In this document: positions 39,001 to 53,200 of the stretch, one piece after another
Layout of the letters: each line of letters opens with the position of its first letter
Numbering within the stretch: position 1 is the first letter of the stretch
Origin: Embiotoca jacksoni
Lineage: Eukaryota > Chordata > Actinopteri > Embiotocidae
Assembly (NCBI GenBank): GCA_022577435.1
Contig: JAKOON010000032.1
Span: forward strand, 4,821,047 to 4,885,046
Reading direction: 5' to 3'
DNA: 64,000 bases
Notes under the pieces: generated by a model
The model's database searches: none
Seen by the model: only the letters and a program-made list of their open reading frames with translations
What the model was told of the DNA's origin: nothing
Position numbers and translations under genes: made by a program

Positions 39001-42000
39001 AATCAGGGGTGTACTGGGAAATAAATTCAGCCCTGGACTTATCCACTGGCACAGAGCGCACTCTCATGAGCACCCTGAATGGCAGGCATACGGAGAGGGA
39101 CGGTAAATACTTTATGGATTTTTTGACGGTCCACCGCCTCACTGTTGGAGCGGCCCACCAGGATCTGTCCCAGTATGTCTGATGTCACTGAACACAATAA
39201 AATATGTGTCAATATTGGTGAAGCGTTTCAGGAGAAGGATCATTTCAGGGAGATCATTGCAGTAGAAGTCATTTCAAATTCTGGTGGGTTGTTTTCTGCC
39301 TTTTCCAGAACTGCCTGCCCCATCTTTAAGTGGGCGTAAATGTCGGATTGTCAGTTTCAGAAAGTTACTGACATTGTCAGACACAGCACTTCTTATCCAA
39401 CGTGACGAGGGAGTTTCCAAAACTATTCCACAATCCATCAAGCACTCCTAAAGAAGCTTACCAGTAGCTCAATTCAAAAATATCCAAGTGATGATGGAGT
39501 CAGACTATAAGCATTCACAATGTTTTGAAAGGACACACACCACCCCTTTCAGCCAAAGAGACATTGTGGTGTGTTCCTACGCATCACTTCAACAGATTGA
39601 AATGTAAGTAAAAGACTTTGTGAAATACTTTGAACTCAAAGCTTTTTTACAGCTGTGAACATCTGGTCGCTTACTGCGGAATATGAGCATGATGTTTGCC
39701 TGCATTATATAAATTAGGCAGCGCAGACCTCAGACACTCTCAAAGGGGCTTTTCTCCATTCAGACCGTCTAAACAGCATGTCTGAGGCTGTCACGCTAGA
39801 AACAACAGTTGTGAATGAGAAAAGAGCCACTTTGTTTGAAATGTGATGATTCTGCTGTGACGGTATTACTGGACAGACACAGACACTGGCGGAGCATTTT
39901 GTTTCCAGTTTACACTTTGCGAATCCCTTCAACTTTGGATCCTCAACGGTGTTGGAAGGCTTTCAGACATTCAAATTATGTTTTCATATTTTGAATTATC
40001 GTAACTGCACCCAAAGATGATTTGGAACTACATTTGCAGCCCAACAAGCTGAGGTTTGCAGCTGAGCATTGCTGATGGGAGCAAAATGCTGAACTGAAAA
40101 ACGGCTGTTCATTAGGAAACTTTATTCTCAGTTTTGTATTGGCACTTTACACATCTTTACTCACTCATTTTTTTTTTTTAATTTTTTTTAGTTAATGTCA
40201 CTTAAAAGTCGATTCTCCAGCAACACAGAGACCCAGACCAATCGGTAATTTCCACCACTCTTCCCCTGCCTCACATGGTAAAGATCTGAAGCCCTCTGTC
40301 TGCAGTTCTTAATTCATAAATGTGATCTAACAAAGGTAAAAGGCAAATATTAACCATATATGCTGTTTATATTGCTTGTAATTGGGATGAAGTAAACATC
40401 TGTTGAGTATTTTAACACGTTTGTTTGATTGTGTTGAATTAATAACCCCAAAATGCAGCAGGTCCACCAGACCCACGAACACTGCCTGAATAACAAAAAT
40501 ACGAACACCACGCAAGGGTTAAGAGTAATACAATACACAGGGTTTTTGAAACACAAGACAATGCCATCTCTGCACAGTTCTAACTTTGGCTAACCTGGGC
40601 TGTATAGTGATGAAATAAAGGGATGAATCCTACCCGACCTCAGGGCCATGATGATGGAAAAGATGTACTCACCAGTCTCTACACTAAAACCTATGCTCAA
40701 ATCGAACAAAATCTACAAAGCCTTGTTTTAAACTCAAAAGAATTAGTTTAAACTTCACAAGTGAGTGACTAGTCTGACTTACAGTATATATTATATTGCT
40801 ATGTTTACAACCTTTCCGAATGTAAACACCCATTAAACAAAATATGAAAATCATGCATACGTGTAGCATGAGTGGGTGGTAGTTTGTAGTTGCTACAATG
40901 GTGCTGATGAAAACAAAAACTAATTATTCTCAGAGAGGAAGTCTTGCCTTGGTACACAGATGAAAGTACGCACAACCGCTGAACGGAGGCTGTGTAAAAC
41001 CAGAATTTGAGAGAAGGATAAACAGTAGTTACTGTAGAAGTGGGTAAAATCCTTGTAATTGGTAAACAAACCTCTTTGCTTTCAAAGGTAAATGGGTTAT
41101 GCTCACGGTTTTACCGAGCTGCATGAACATCAGATGACTTCTTGAATTGCTGCGGCTATTACACTTAATCATGTTCGGTGAAATTGCCCAACATGGACAT
41201 CATTCTTTAAGTCAGTGAGCTGCACTACAGATATAACACAGAAGAATCAATGGTTCACATCTGATCCACACTGAGGTAACATTTAAAAGCCCCTTGCCCT
41301 TGATTCAGACATCATCCCTCAGGGCTGGCATCGGTCCCAAACAGTATTCAGATAAACTGGCCTAAGCAGCACTTAATAGGTCTTATTTGTGATGCAATCT
41401 GTGCTCGGCTCGGTGTCGCAGGCAACTTCTCACAACTGGTCACGCTGAGCGGCGACCTCTGGAGGGATTCTGGCCTTTGCCTGGGTGGGCGACAGCCTGC
41501 TACCGGGAGGCTTAAGATTGCAGCATCAATACAGACATTAGAATGAAAGAAGGATTAGCCCATGCTAGACTGGGTCTCGATGGACATTGCAGTGAAAAGC
41601 CATCTAAGCTAAGACGGCATTAGATCTAAAGTCGATGGAATCACTGCTGCTTGCTCGGGCGTAAGTGTGTGGGGCCACTTGGAGAACGGGAGTCACTTAC
41701 AAGTTATTTGCAGGCTGAGCAAAATGAAAAGCACCTAAATGAGGCGTGTTTCAAGGAGGGAGGAAAGAGTTAATACGTATTCAAGAGGACAATTTCTCTG
41801 CGTCATGATTGAATTTTATGCCTAATTGATTTGGCTTCTTATCTAAATAAAAACTCCAAATTGGTTGTATTCTCAACAAATAAACATGATCATAAACATT
41901 ACCCAGACACCACCCCGACATCCACACACACGTAAACAACTGAGGAGGAGCAGATTTCAGGAAAAAAAAAAAAAGGAACAACATCAATAATATAGGATAA

Positions 42001-45000
42001 TAAGATGTCCCCCCGCCCACTCTGCGCATTTGCTGCCATGTGCCATTTTGCACAATCTTCAAAGTGTGAACACTACACCCCCTACAGCTGTGTTGCCTCA
42101 ATCAATTTCTCCTGACGTGAAGAGGCGAGGGAGAGAGAAAGAGAGGGAGATAGGAAGAAGAAGAAGCCGATTCTTCACGGCTCCTCAGAAGTAGGGCAAG
42201 GATATTCCCTGAAGGGGGCTGGAGGGGGGGGGGGGGGCAGCCGCATGCTTGAGTTGTCTGATTGGCTGGGTGCGAGGTGATGTCACTTTTGACAGTTCGA
42301 GGGGCATTGCGGTGGAAAGACTAACAACTCAAGGTTCAAGACATAATGACAGAAACTTTCCAGACATCATCAGTAAAGCTCCCCATATTAGATGCTCCAC
42401 ACCGCAGATCATTTCACATCAAAGGGGACTTTGTTGTCGAGTGCAGCGGCCTTAAATCAAAAACTCACTTCAAATCCGTCTAATTATATAGAGCGTTCCC
42501 TACTGTGCTTTAAAGTCTTAAGCCTCTGGATGGCGAGTGAGATCAGAAAGGATGAAACCGTATAAAATACAAAAACGGGGGATCCGAGTTCTCCTTATTC
42601 GATTGACTCGTCAAGTCATTCACTTCTGCACGTCTCTCGTCGCCACAATTTACATGAAAAACGCCCTCTTGAAAGGCAATTAGCGGCGAAAAATGGAAGT
42701 AAAAACCATCTTCTCCACGTATCTATTTCACGGCGGTGTGAGCGACCGGCTTTGACACACTCACCAGACGCGCAGTCCTCCTCGTCCGCCCCGTTCTCAC
42801 AGTCTTTCTCCCCGTCACATCGCCATGACAACGACACACACTTGTTGGTGGATCCCCCGCAGTCAAATTTCTCTGGAGGGCACGTCTGTTTGCCTGTGGG
42901 CATGGATAAAAAGGAAGATAGGGAGATTACTGCAGACGGTTTTATGATGCCATAAAGGCTGCAGCGAAAACAGCTACAAAACACCGCTGGACTCGATTTT
43001 CAATCGGCCCCACGATGCACTTAAAACTCGTCCAAAGCTCCACCGCTGCCCAATTGATTTTACTGTCTGGGCTGCGACATGCAGAGAAATCTTGAAATAC
43101 AGCAAATGCACAGTTGGCTGTAAAGCAAAGGAACAACCCAGCCCACATACCCCCCCCCCCCACCCCACCACCACCACCACCCCACCCCACCCCCACCACC
43201 TCCCCTCCTCCTTTTCCTGCCAATCTGCTCTAGTTGGCACGGGTTCGGTTTGATCCAGATTACAGTGCGTTTAATATGAAGCATGTTGTTAATTATCCAT
43301 ATTTGCTTACAGTGCAGCCTTAAGTCTCCCAGGATGAAATCAAGGGGTCAGCAAGCATGGCCGATCATTTATCTTTTTTAAGATTTAAGGACAGTTTACA
43401 AAAACTTTTGGACACAGGAGTCAGATCAACTAAAGTACCCCTTCAAAAACACCACTTCTCATGTTACAAATGCTTTCATGTGAATTTTTAAATGATTTTA
43501 GACTGAATGTTATTGAACACTATAAACTATATCACCACAGATATTGTTATAATAATGTTTTCGTGCAATCTTTGGCGTTTTGATCACATTGGTCAAGTCT
43601 GTGATTGTATACTTCCCCTTTCACCACTGTTTATCTGTTACTTTAAGCTAAATATTTCAACCATTTATTCAAATTTGCCATCTATTTTAACTGTTTATTC
43701 ATTACTTTGAGCTAAATACAGCTAATTATTGGCTATAGCTTTAGCTTTTTACCTGATAACTCCCTTTCACGCACTCAAAACAGGATATATTCTAGGGTAT
43801 ATTCTTTCATCAAACTGTAATTTCCATTTTCTAAAAATCACTTCAACTTCTTTCCGTCGTTCCACCGGCTCCCCGTCGGATGCAGAATTGTGTCATAGCG
43901 TTTTAGTAAATCACCGCCCTTCACAGCTACACATCAAGGTTAGCATTCAGCAGCCAGTGTTGAGACAGCATTGTTACGGCTGACAAACACTGCTGTAACA
44001 CGATGTAATGAGTGTGACGGGTGAGAACACGCTCCATAATGCAAACCATTTATGAGGTTATAGCAGAATCTCTGACGTGGTCACGAGCAATGTAGGTGTT
44101 AATTGTATTGTGGGTAATTGGATCAGACAGGAAGAAAGTGTGCCCAGCCGTCTTTCCACACAAAGTACAGCTGTTCATGTGGAAACACATTAGTTAGAAC
44201 ATTTATGTTAAAACTCAATTCTTTTTGATATAATGCAAATCCAATATGCAGAGATTTAATTATTAAATGAGGTGCTGTATATCTTTCAACTACAGAGTGT
44301 ATTTAAGCTTTCATTTGTAATGTTTTTCCCCTCGGTCTGAATAGTTTTAATGTTATATTTTTTGAATTAACGAGAGCATAAATTCATGCTATGTTGTATC
44401 AATGTCAGTACCATTTAGCTATCCAAAGAGAACTCGGTACATTCCAGCTGTTCAGGGTTACAAAGATCCCTTTCTTCCAAGTTAGAATAATACTGCTAAT
44501 TTGCTTTGTAACAGACTGAATACCAAATTTTTTGCTGCTAATACAAATACCCATATTTGAGATTGATATATTGACGGATGTTACAAGTTGTTGATGTAAT
44601 TTCCTGTTTCAATGTTCTAATGATGTTAGGTTATAATCTTCAAATCAATCAAAACATAAATCTGAAACAAACACTTACAAGGATTCCTTAAACTGGATCA
44701 TTCAAGACAAAGGACATTATACAGTTAAAATATCACTTGTCAGTTATCTCTGGTGAGGAAACTACATAATGACAACACAAGAACTAAAGGACCTCAAACA
44801 CGTATTGATGATCTTTTCTTCTTTTTTTTTTTTTTTTTTCTTTTTTTTTTACTTCTTTGGCATTTTGCTACTGTGACAGCGTAGGTCCAGGCAGGAATCA
44901 TGGTGTGAGAACAATTATTAAAGGTCCCATTAGGGAACCAAACCAGGGAAGCTGCCATTATACAGAATGCTATGTACCACCAGGATCTATTGTGTTACAT

Positions 45001-48000
45001 TTTATTCATGTGGCAGATGTCTTTGTGACTTATTAGAGCATAGTTGCATATAAAAGAAACAACAGGTAGATAGGATAAAAACTGAAACAGCTAACAGAGG
45101 TTTATCTTTAACAATTTAAAGGGAAGAGTGAAGTTGCATACTGAATACTTGGGTGTTAGCCTGCTGCAAAAGGTGTTTAGTCACGCTGCCGTTCTGATTT
45201 CAGGGTGGGAAAGAGCAATCAATCTGGATTTGATTCTACAATTGTGGGGCCAAGGCAGAAATGAGTGAGACTGACCAAGATGTGCAACTGCAAGGTCCTT
45301 GGAATGACATGAGCCCAGTGTTTGACCAATGCTTGGAGAAAGGAAGCAGTGGTTCACTGCTCTGTAGCCCAGAACCAGAGTTTGAACATGATGTGAGCTG
45401 CAACAGGAAGTCAGTGTAGCGAAGCGAGAAGAAGAAGAGTGGTGTGATTTTTTATTTTTATTTTTTTTTTTAAATGCAGAAATGCTGATATGAGGGATCT
45501 GGGATAAACTAGGCATAGGCCTGACACAGGTCAGCATCACTGAATTTCAGTTTTGGAAGATGGTATGATTTCAGCCATTTATATCTGCTTGTGTGTGCGA
45601 CTGTCCTTGCAGCATAGCGGGGTGACAAAAGAGAAGCGGGGGGGGGGGGGGGCTGGAGAGGCAGCTGGTGCCTGGGGAGCAGTGAGAACGGCTGATGCAG
45701 GCAGACCCTGACCCCACAGAAAAAATAAAAAAACGATTGGACACTGCAGTCCTGCGAGGCTGTTCCTACAGCAAGGAACTCCTCTTCTCAGTCATACTTT
45801 AGCTTTGAACAAATTGCAGTGTGATGTGAGTGAACAAAAGATTACTGTAATTCATGCTTTGTCACATTCCTGACAGCTGTATCAAAGGAAAATGTTGTGA
45901 TGCACAATGGTTTGCTGTTACAAAAAACAGCAGGGTGATAATAAATAAGTGGAGGAATGACGGAGTCAGCCTGCGCCACCTGCTTGGGACGCGTATTACC
46001 ACGGCAAAAAACTATCAAGTCAAGATGTGTGACCGACTTTGATGTTGCCTGCGTCAGAGCTATATTTTTCATGCAAGCAACCGAGACAATTATGTCCTGC
46101 GATACGCTTTTCAGTCAAACACTTCTTCCCGCACACAACTGTCAGGGACTGATTAGTGGAGCATGTAAATAGGAGGAAATGATGAATCAAAATGAATGAT
46201 TGCGGTTGAGTAATGTCTGAAAACCAGAAGTCAGACTGACTGCTCAGGGAGGAAACACAATGAACAAGAAAAGATGAAAGGGCCGAGGAGGTGGAATCTT
46301 TGAAAGAGGAAATAACATGCTGTCTTAGTGAATTTGAGTTCCGTGTTGAACTTGACAGAAAACAAGAAGCAGAGAAAATGAGAGAAAGGGTGGCAGAGGA
46401 AAGAGAAATATGGAGGGCAGCTTCAGAGCAAAAAGGAATCCATAAGAGAGGGGAGACACGCCAAGAGCCAAGATACTGTTTAAAGGGGGAAAGGAGGAAG
46501 AGAGACAAACTGCTGCATGACCTTTCACATTCTTATCCTAACACAAAATCAAAGCCATCCATACCAAGTGGAGAGAGATTAAGGAGGAAAGGCAGGCAGA
46601 GCTCGGACTTGAGCAGAATCTGAATCCAGCGAGCGGAAGACGAGCTGTCCTGTCCTTTCAATTGATGACTCTTTAATGAAGCGCGTGCTCAGTTCCTCCC
46701 AAATCCAAACAAAGAAACCCGACAAAGTAGCGGTGCCTCACCACCTCATCGTGACAGCTACTGATTTGCGACACCTCCGATTTTATAACGACACGGGTTA
46801 TAGGGTTTCTTTGCTTGAAAAGGAAGCAACTTAATCAAAGCCGATTACTCGCAGACAAACCCGACTGCCAGGCTGTTGTTTCCCATCAGAGTGAAAAATG
46901 AGGATTCATCTGCACTGTGGCGTTTTGGCAGAAGATCTGTTTCGAATTCATCACCTTTTACGAGACCCAAGGCGACGTTCCTTCTCAAAAGTGCAACAGT
47001 GTAATAGCTTTACTTTTCATTAGATAATCACGGTTGACCTTGTTACTACTGACAGCCTTTTACCTAAAACGTGGCTTTCAGTGACCAAGTGAGGAAACTT
47101 CAATTTGTCAGTTGTCAGTGGGCATTTGGTATGATGCCCTGACAAAGGGAAGTCTAAGAAGTACTGTGGAGCTGGAAAATCTCTTATAATGTGCGGATAA
47201 TAAACTGAAACTTCATACCAAATGTAAAACTAAACTTAACTTGGCCTGAAAGTTGTACTTTGCAGCCTGGTCGTGTAAATTAACGTCTTTTTTAAGTCTC
47301 TCAATTGATAATAAATGTGATATGTTCAATGGTGATTCATCCTGCAGTCAGTTCATGACAGCTTTTAGCGGATTTGAAAGTAAGCTTATTGCGACAGCTT
47401 GCGTTCTCTGTGTAGCCAGTCCCTTTAGTGACATGTTTCAATTAAACCCTAGAAATTATTCAAAATCTGAAGGACTCACAAAACCTATTTCAGAGTGATC
47501 TTGATCCTCTACTCCAACTGTCAGAGCCCAAAATACTTTGATGTCTGTGTACCTAAGTGTGCGTCCATTTGGGTCTGAATTGGTTCTCAGGCCTGTGCAC
47601 CTGCGTGTGTCACTGTTGTGATTCTTGTGGTGAAGCAGATAAGTCAGCGGCTCTGGCTCAGAGCTAAAAGGGCTCAAAACGCTCCGATAACATGAGTCAT
47701 TCTCAGATTCACGGCTTCATTAAACTGGGTTAGCGTGGCCATGTCCCCCTCTTTGAATTATAGATCTGGTACAGCAGAGAACACGCTTGCGGCTCGCAGA
47801 CTACAAGATGAGAAATTGTTATTTCCAGCAAACTGCATTAGCGAGTAATGCACTGTGGCGTGCACTGCTGCTTAGTATTAAGAGCTGTACCTGAGCTCGC
47901 TGACTGTTACCTCATCAGCTAAACAACGCCAGGCTATTGTATTGCTTGTTTTAAATGTGTTTCAAATATTTGGCTGTCAAATCCCAGCAGCCACTGAGTG

Positions 48001-50169
48001 ATGGGTCCATCCTGGTCAGATTTACAACTTCAAGTGAACAGAACTTTCTTGCTGTTAACAGACAGATTTTTATTGAATTCAGTCATAATTCATGATTTTT
48101 ATTATTTTTTTTACAATGTTACTGTTACTTATCCCAGCAATCAGCTTTTCTCAAAAGAAATCCACAACTACTCTGACAGTAATCTTTCAAGCATGGCCAG
48201 TTTTCATTTCGATCCAGCTTCTCAAGTGTGAAGACCGGATGTTTTTTTTATCGAATGTGATTATAATCTGAATATTTTTAGGGTTATTGATAAAAGACCC
48301 AACTATTACTGTAGGTTTCAGAGAACTCTGATAGACATTTTCCAATTTTTCCAGACTAAATAACTACAGGTAATGAAAGTAATAGTTGAATGCGGCCATA
48401 CTGTTAAAGCTTTAGTAAGTACTTTTATCACTGCTAACCCACACAAAGTTGCGTGGTCAGTGCCCACAATATTTATGTTAAATTTTCACTTCCCACACCC
48501 TTACAAAAAAAACACACGGGTTTTCCATGTCCTCCGCATGGGACACGTGATCATATGGATGACACATGTTTACCACATAGATCATATGATGATTGCAACA
48601 TATGATGACACGGGGAAACATGTGGAAAGGTTTTCACATGGGAATCTACATGGGCTTCACACATTACACCGTTAAAATGTTCCAAAACCTCATGGTTCCC
48701 ATGGGAAAAATACATGTTTCGTGTTGACATGTGATTACATGAGTTTTTGCACATGTGCAGTGTTTTTCTGTCGGGGCCGGGCTGGTATCAAGTGGCAAAA
48801 AGCAAAAGAATCCTTATATGTTGTGATGATTTTTCTGAATCTCATTCTGAACTACTAGACTGGCTAAACTACCAAGTTTCATACGGAACCGTGTCAGCAT
48901 CCTGAATTTGTTTTTTTAAAAAGAAAATCCAAGTTCTTCCTTCAAGACAAGAGCACTGAAAACCAGCACAGGTGTAGTGTCTGTGTAAGAGAAAAAATAA
49001 CTTGAACTACAATATGAATCATAATATAAACATTGTGAGCTTTGTAAGATACATTTTAATTAGTCCTGGTTCTGAGTTAACCTCCACTGTAAATTACAAA
49101 AAAAAGTAAACTTACTTTAAAGTGACACTGAAATTTACGCAATAAACAGGAGACCAAACAGTCAACAGAAAAAAACACACCGCTAGAATGAGCGGATTCA
49201 ATGCAGAAAAGCCACACAGAAAATGTACCACACATCCATGCAGTGCTTTCAGTGTGTGTTCACCCATTCTTATTGGTGATTTATCAGATTAACAGCCTAC
49301 AATAAATTTACCCGCAAGTTGTTCTTTCATCATAACTAACAATCCATATCTCCACATAAAAAGCAACCCAAAGGATTAAACACACACAAAGCAGTAAACT
49401 GTGGCACCCACTATGTGCAACACAAACATCTTTACAAAGAAAAGCTTCTCCATTAAAAAGTCAATAAAAAAAAGCAAGGATTTATTATTGACTCCCTCTA
49501 AAAAAAGCTCAGTAGGGTTTGAAGCTCAATATCTACAAAGCGGTTTATAGAAGGCAGTTTTCGTCAAAACCTTCTTCAGAGAAATATTTACAGTATAATC
49601 CTCTCTAAATTACATAACACTTGGAAGACCAAATTAAAGGCACAACGCAGGGGATTTAAAATAGTTCAATCTGTTTGAGTGGTCCATATTTCTCAAATAT
49701 ACACCAGTTCAGGGTTGTGTCCTCATATAATGAAAAAGAGAAGGGAGAAAAAACACTAAAGATCCTTTACGTAGAAGTCAAAGTGACACCCAGAACTAAG
49801 CTGAACTCGGTAACCAACGTTCACCTCCTCTTGTTAAATCCTTAAAAGTGAACTCGGGCAACTAAGAGCACATAAAAGTCGCTGCTCTGGTGAGGGAGCA
49901 GAGAAGCTGCTGCACAGCTGGCTGCAGTGGCCCAGTTCCTCCTTGATTACACGTTCATCTAATACAAAAACTATGAGCTCTGGCACTTCACATTTCTCCA
50001 AAGAGTCATTCATTTTTCAGCGCTCGTGAGCAACTCACTCCGTGTGGCCCGAATTTTAATTCTAAATCCAGCAGTGTAACGCTACTCCAGCGTGTAATTG
50101 GGAATCCACTCAGTGAGCCAGAATGATTGTGGCACAGATGTCTGCAGCACTGAGTCCAAAATGTCTTAG

Positions 50170-50239
<70 letters not shown>

Positions 50240-53200
50240 ATGTGAGTACTGTATGTTTGTGCACATGTGAAACTGAAATAGACAGAAAGTACAGGAGAGC
50301 TGGGAGGGGGAGACATGACGTGAGCGTGCAATCCTGGCTTATCAGGTTGGAGAATAACCGGAGCATGATGCACTGACATGTATGCTGCGCTATACATATT
50401 TATAATTAGCCCGTGTAAAACAATAATGTTGTCACTGGTCCTTGCTATTTGCATAATGGCACATTATATATCTCTGTCACGTGAAAGATTGGATGCAGCC
50501 TGTGTGAAATTCCACCCTTCTGTTCATTGTTGAGACAGCGACATTTTTGTCAAGTTTAATTGTTAAATGTGAAATTTAGTAGCTTTTGATCTCAAGGTGA
50601 AGTATTGCATGGGATTGGGTTGTTATTTTAAATCTTAATGTCAGAGATTGTTTATTGCACCTTTACTCGAATCGGAAAAATAAAGCAGATGTACAGTTCT
50701 CGTTAGAGCTTTCTAATCTTACCAAGTGGATGGAGCAGACATGTAAATTACCAGTGAAACCCGGTTAATCAGAAAGATGATGAGAGCCATTCAAGAGCAG
50801 GTCGGCTGCTGTTGTTAAGGAAGCTGCTTAAGCGTCACCTAATGTCCATCCTTCGAGTCTTTTTCCCTTCTCCCCGCTCCTCAGTGCGATTATGGCACAG
50901 CTGGATTCACTCAAACAGAAAGACAACTGTGATGAAGTGGATCTCATTAGCGATTCTTCTGTTCGGGATACGGCCTCAACCTGACACTTCACATCCGAAC
51001 ACGTAATCAGGAGATGCTACGAGCTTGCAGGGTCAGGACTACCTGTGCTGCTGCTACTCTTGAGTTTTAGGAGAAAGGATGTTTCCATTTTGCTGACTGC
51101 ACAAAAAATAAAGAATCAATCTGTGCCTGAAAAGATAACTGATAAAAAAATCAAACCACCTTTTTTCTGACCGAGTGTGTTAAATAAAAAGGTACCAAAA
51201 CTGCAACAACATTTGGGCAACAAATTTTTTTTTTACATTACAACGTCATGTGAATACATAAGGGATTTCCATATAAATGGCTTTCTTCTCAACCCAGATC
51301 TCTATCTCCACTGCATCCCAGAGATGAATCCTTCCCTCATTTATCTTTAATTGGATTTCCAATATAAACTTGCTATCCTTCAGAGCTCCCTTTTATGTCT
51401 CCCTTTTCGCATCCAACTTTCTGCGAGTGACATTAGAAGCTTTGCTTGGCTGATACATTATTCATTGAAGGGACCCACACAACCACAGCCAATAAAATGT
51501 AACAAAACTAGAATGAATATCTTCTGAAAGATTAATTTGCCTTTTTCTTCATTCATTTCCTGCTCAGTTGGGTGCATTTTTATGCCATCCCACAGTAACT
51601 TCAAGGAAGACTTTAAAGATGCAAAGCATGATAACGGTGAGAAGAACCAAATTACCACTCAAATACTGTATAATATTATCAGCATTGACCAATATCAACC
51701 TGCTGTACTGAATCTACTGAACACTTTGACATCATTATTAAAGTCATTCTTCAAACCTCACTTGTAAATAATGAAAGGTAAGTGGTTCACTGTTAACAGA
51801 TCACTTCTTCATGTATTATTAATTAAGAGATTAACACTCCAGAGCCGATCTTACCTCCCTCATCAGGTCTGTGTGGGTGCAGTTTGATTCGATTTTGTTA
51901 AGAGTGACTAAACAAACTGCAGATTATCATCAGATTCTGATTGCTAAATGTTGTTAAGCTGTTACATGTCCATGAAAATATGACACATCACAGTTTTCCA
52001 ATTCAGCCCAAAACACTTCAAACCAATGAGGAAAGCAGAAAGCAAAACTTAAAATAACATTCCTAATGTGAAATAATTAAAACTGCTCAACCTTTTAAAA
52101 AAAAAACACATCCTCTCATTTTAAGAAGCTGATATGTTTTCAGAGCCTTTAAAAAAGATATCTTACAAGTGTTCATGTGTCACCAAAGTTAGTTGGTCTG
52201 CTAGGACATTTTATCAGAGGAACTCAACCACTTAGATCTCAAATATGTTGCAGAATTCCAAAACAATGTTGTTGTGATGTTTGTCAATTAAGCTTAAGAG
52301 CTAAAACCTGTAGAATAAAGCGTCTTCTAGCCATGCTTGTTGCTGGAAAAGCTGCAAACACATGTCCCACAGTTCCGCTGCGTAACGGTAAGATGTTATG
52401 ACGTCAACAGGTCAAAATATTGCCTCTATCACAATTTGAACTTTTTCTATTGTATGAAAAACTATACCGGTATTATCGTGGAACGATATGATATGGTACA
52501 TCCCTAATGTGCAGATCTTGCCAGACTTAAAATCTTAAAATGTGTTGGTTATTGAGCTGTATTTCTGTGTGTGGATACTCTCTGATTTTCCTCAAGACGT
52601 TGTTATTTATCAGTGCAGCGCTTTCAGCGCTGTCTGATGTCTGTAACCCCAAGAGAGACTCAAGCAGCAAGGGGAGGAACTGAAAATTAGCATTAAAGGA
52701 AAGAAATACCTTTAATAACTGGTTCCAACCTCCCACACTTCAGTCCTTCAGTCTCAGCTTGGTTCTGGAGTCAAATCACCTAACCCCCTGATGGGGGCCT
52801 CTGTGTGTGGGATGGAGAGAGACTGGCACCAGCTAAGTGAGAGCCAGCCAGCGATCCTCGACTCTAACAGCTTGGCAGAGAGATAATCGAGACCATTCTT
52901 GCACTCGCCATCAGACAGCATTGAGTATTGAAGTGCGTGGGCGAGTGGAGGCGTGCGAGACGGCTAAACTGCCACCAGAGCTGAGATAACAAGGGAAATT
53001 AGCAACCTGAATGAAGGTTCCAAGAGAGTCAAATTGAAATCTGGTCTAAAAAGACTGCGATGAAGGCGTGACAGTGTATCCGTATGCAGCACACAAAATG
53101 CCAAAGTAATTAGCCAGACACAGATTCTTCTTTTCTTACTGCAAAGAATCTGATCGACTGAAACAGTCGATGCATCTCAGGTGGCCAAATTGAGATCAAA

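Larger units (their letters stand above)
30785..42764 (-). other. large lrp8 intron between LA3 and LA4-6
   Basis: Phase 1 intron of about 12 kb. It contains a perfect 56-bp tandem duplication, a CCCT-type simple repeat, a hAT-like relic (34284-34823), long TG and CA microsatellites in opposite orientation, a repeat fragment near 37300, a short hAT-like MITE (39004-39190) and a G run at 42224-42238. A short hairpin (CCTTTGGCTGT at 32683 and its complement at 32705) is also present. No exon or nested gene was found. Confidence 0.7.
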
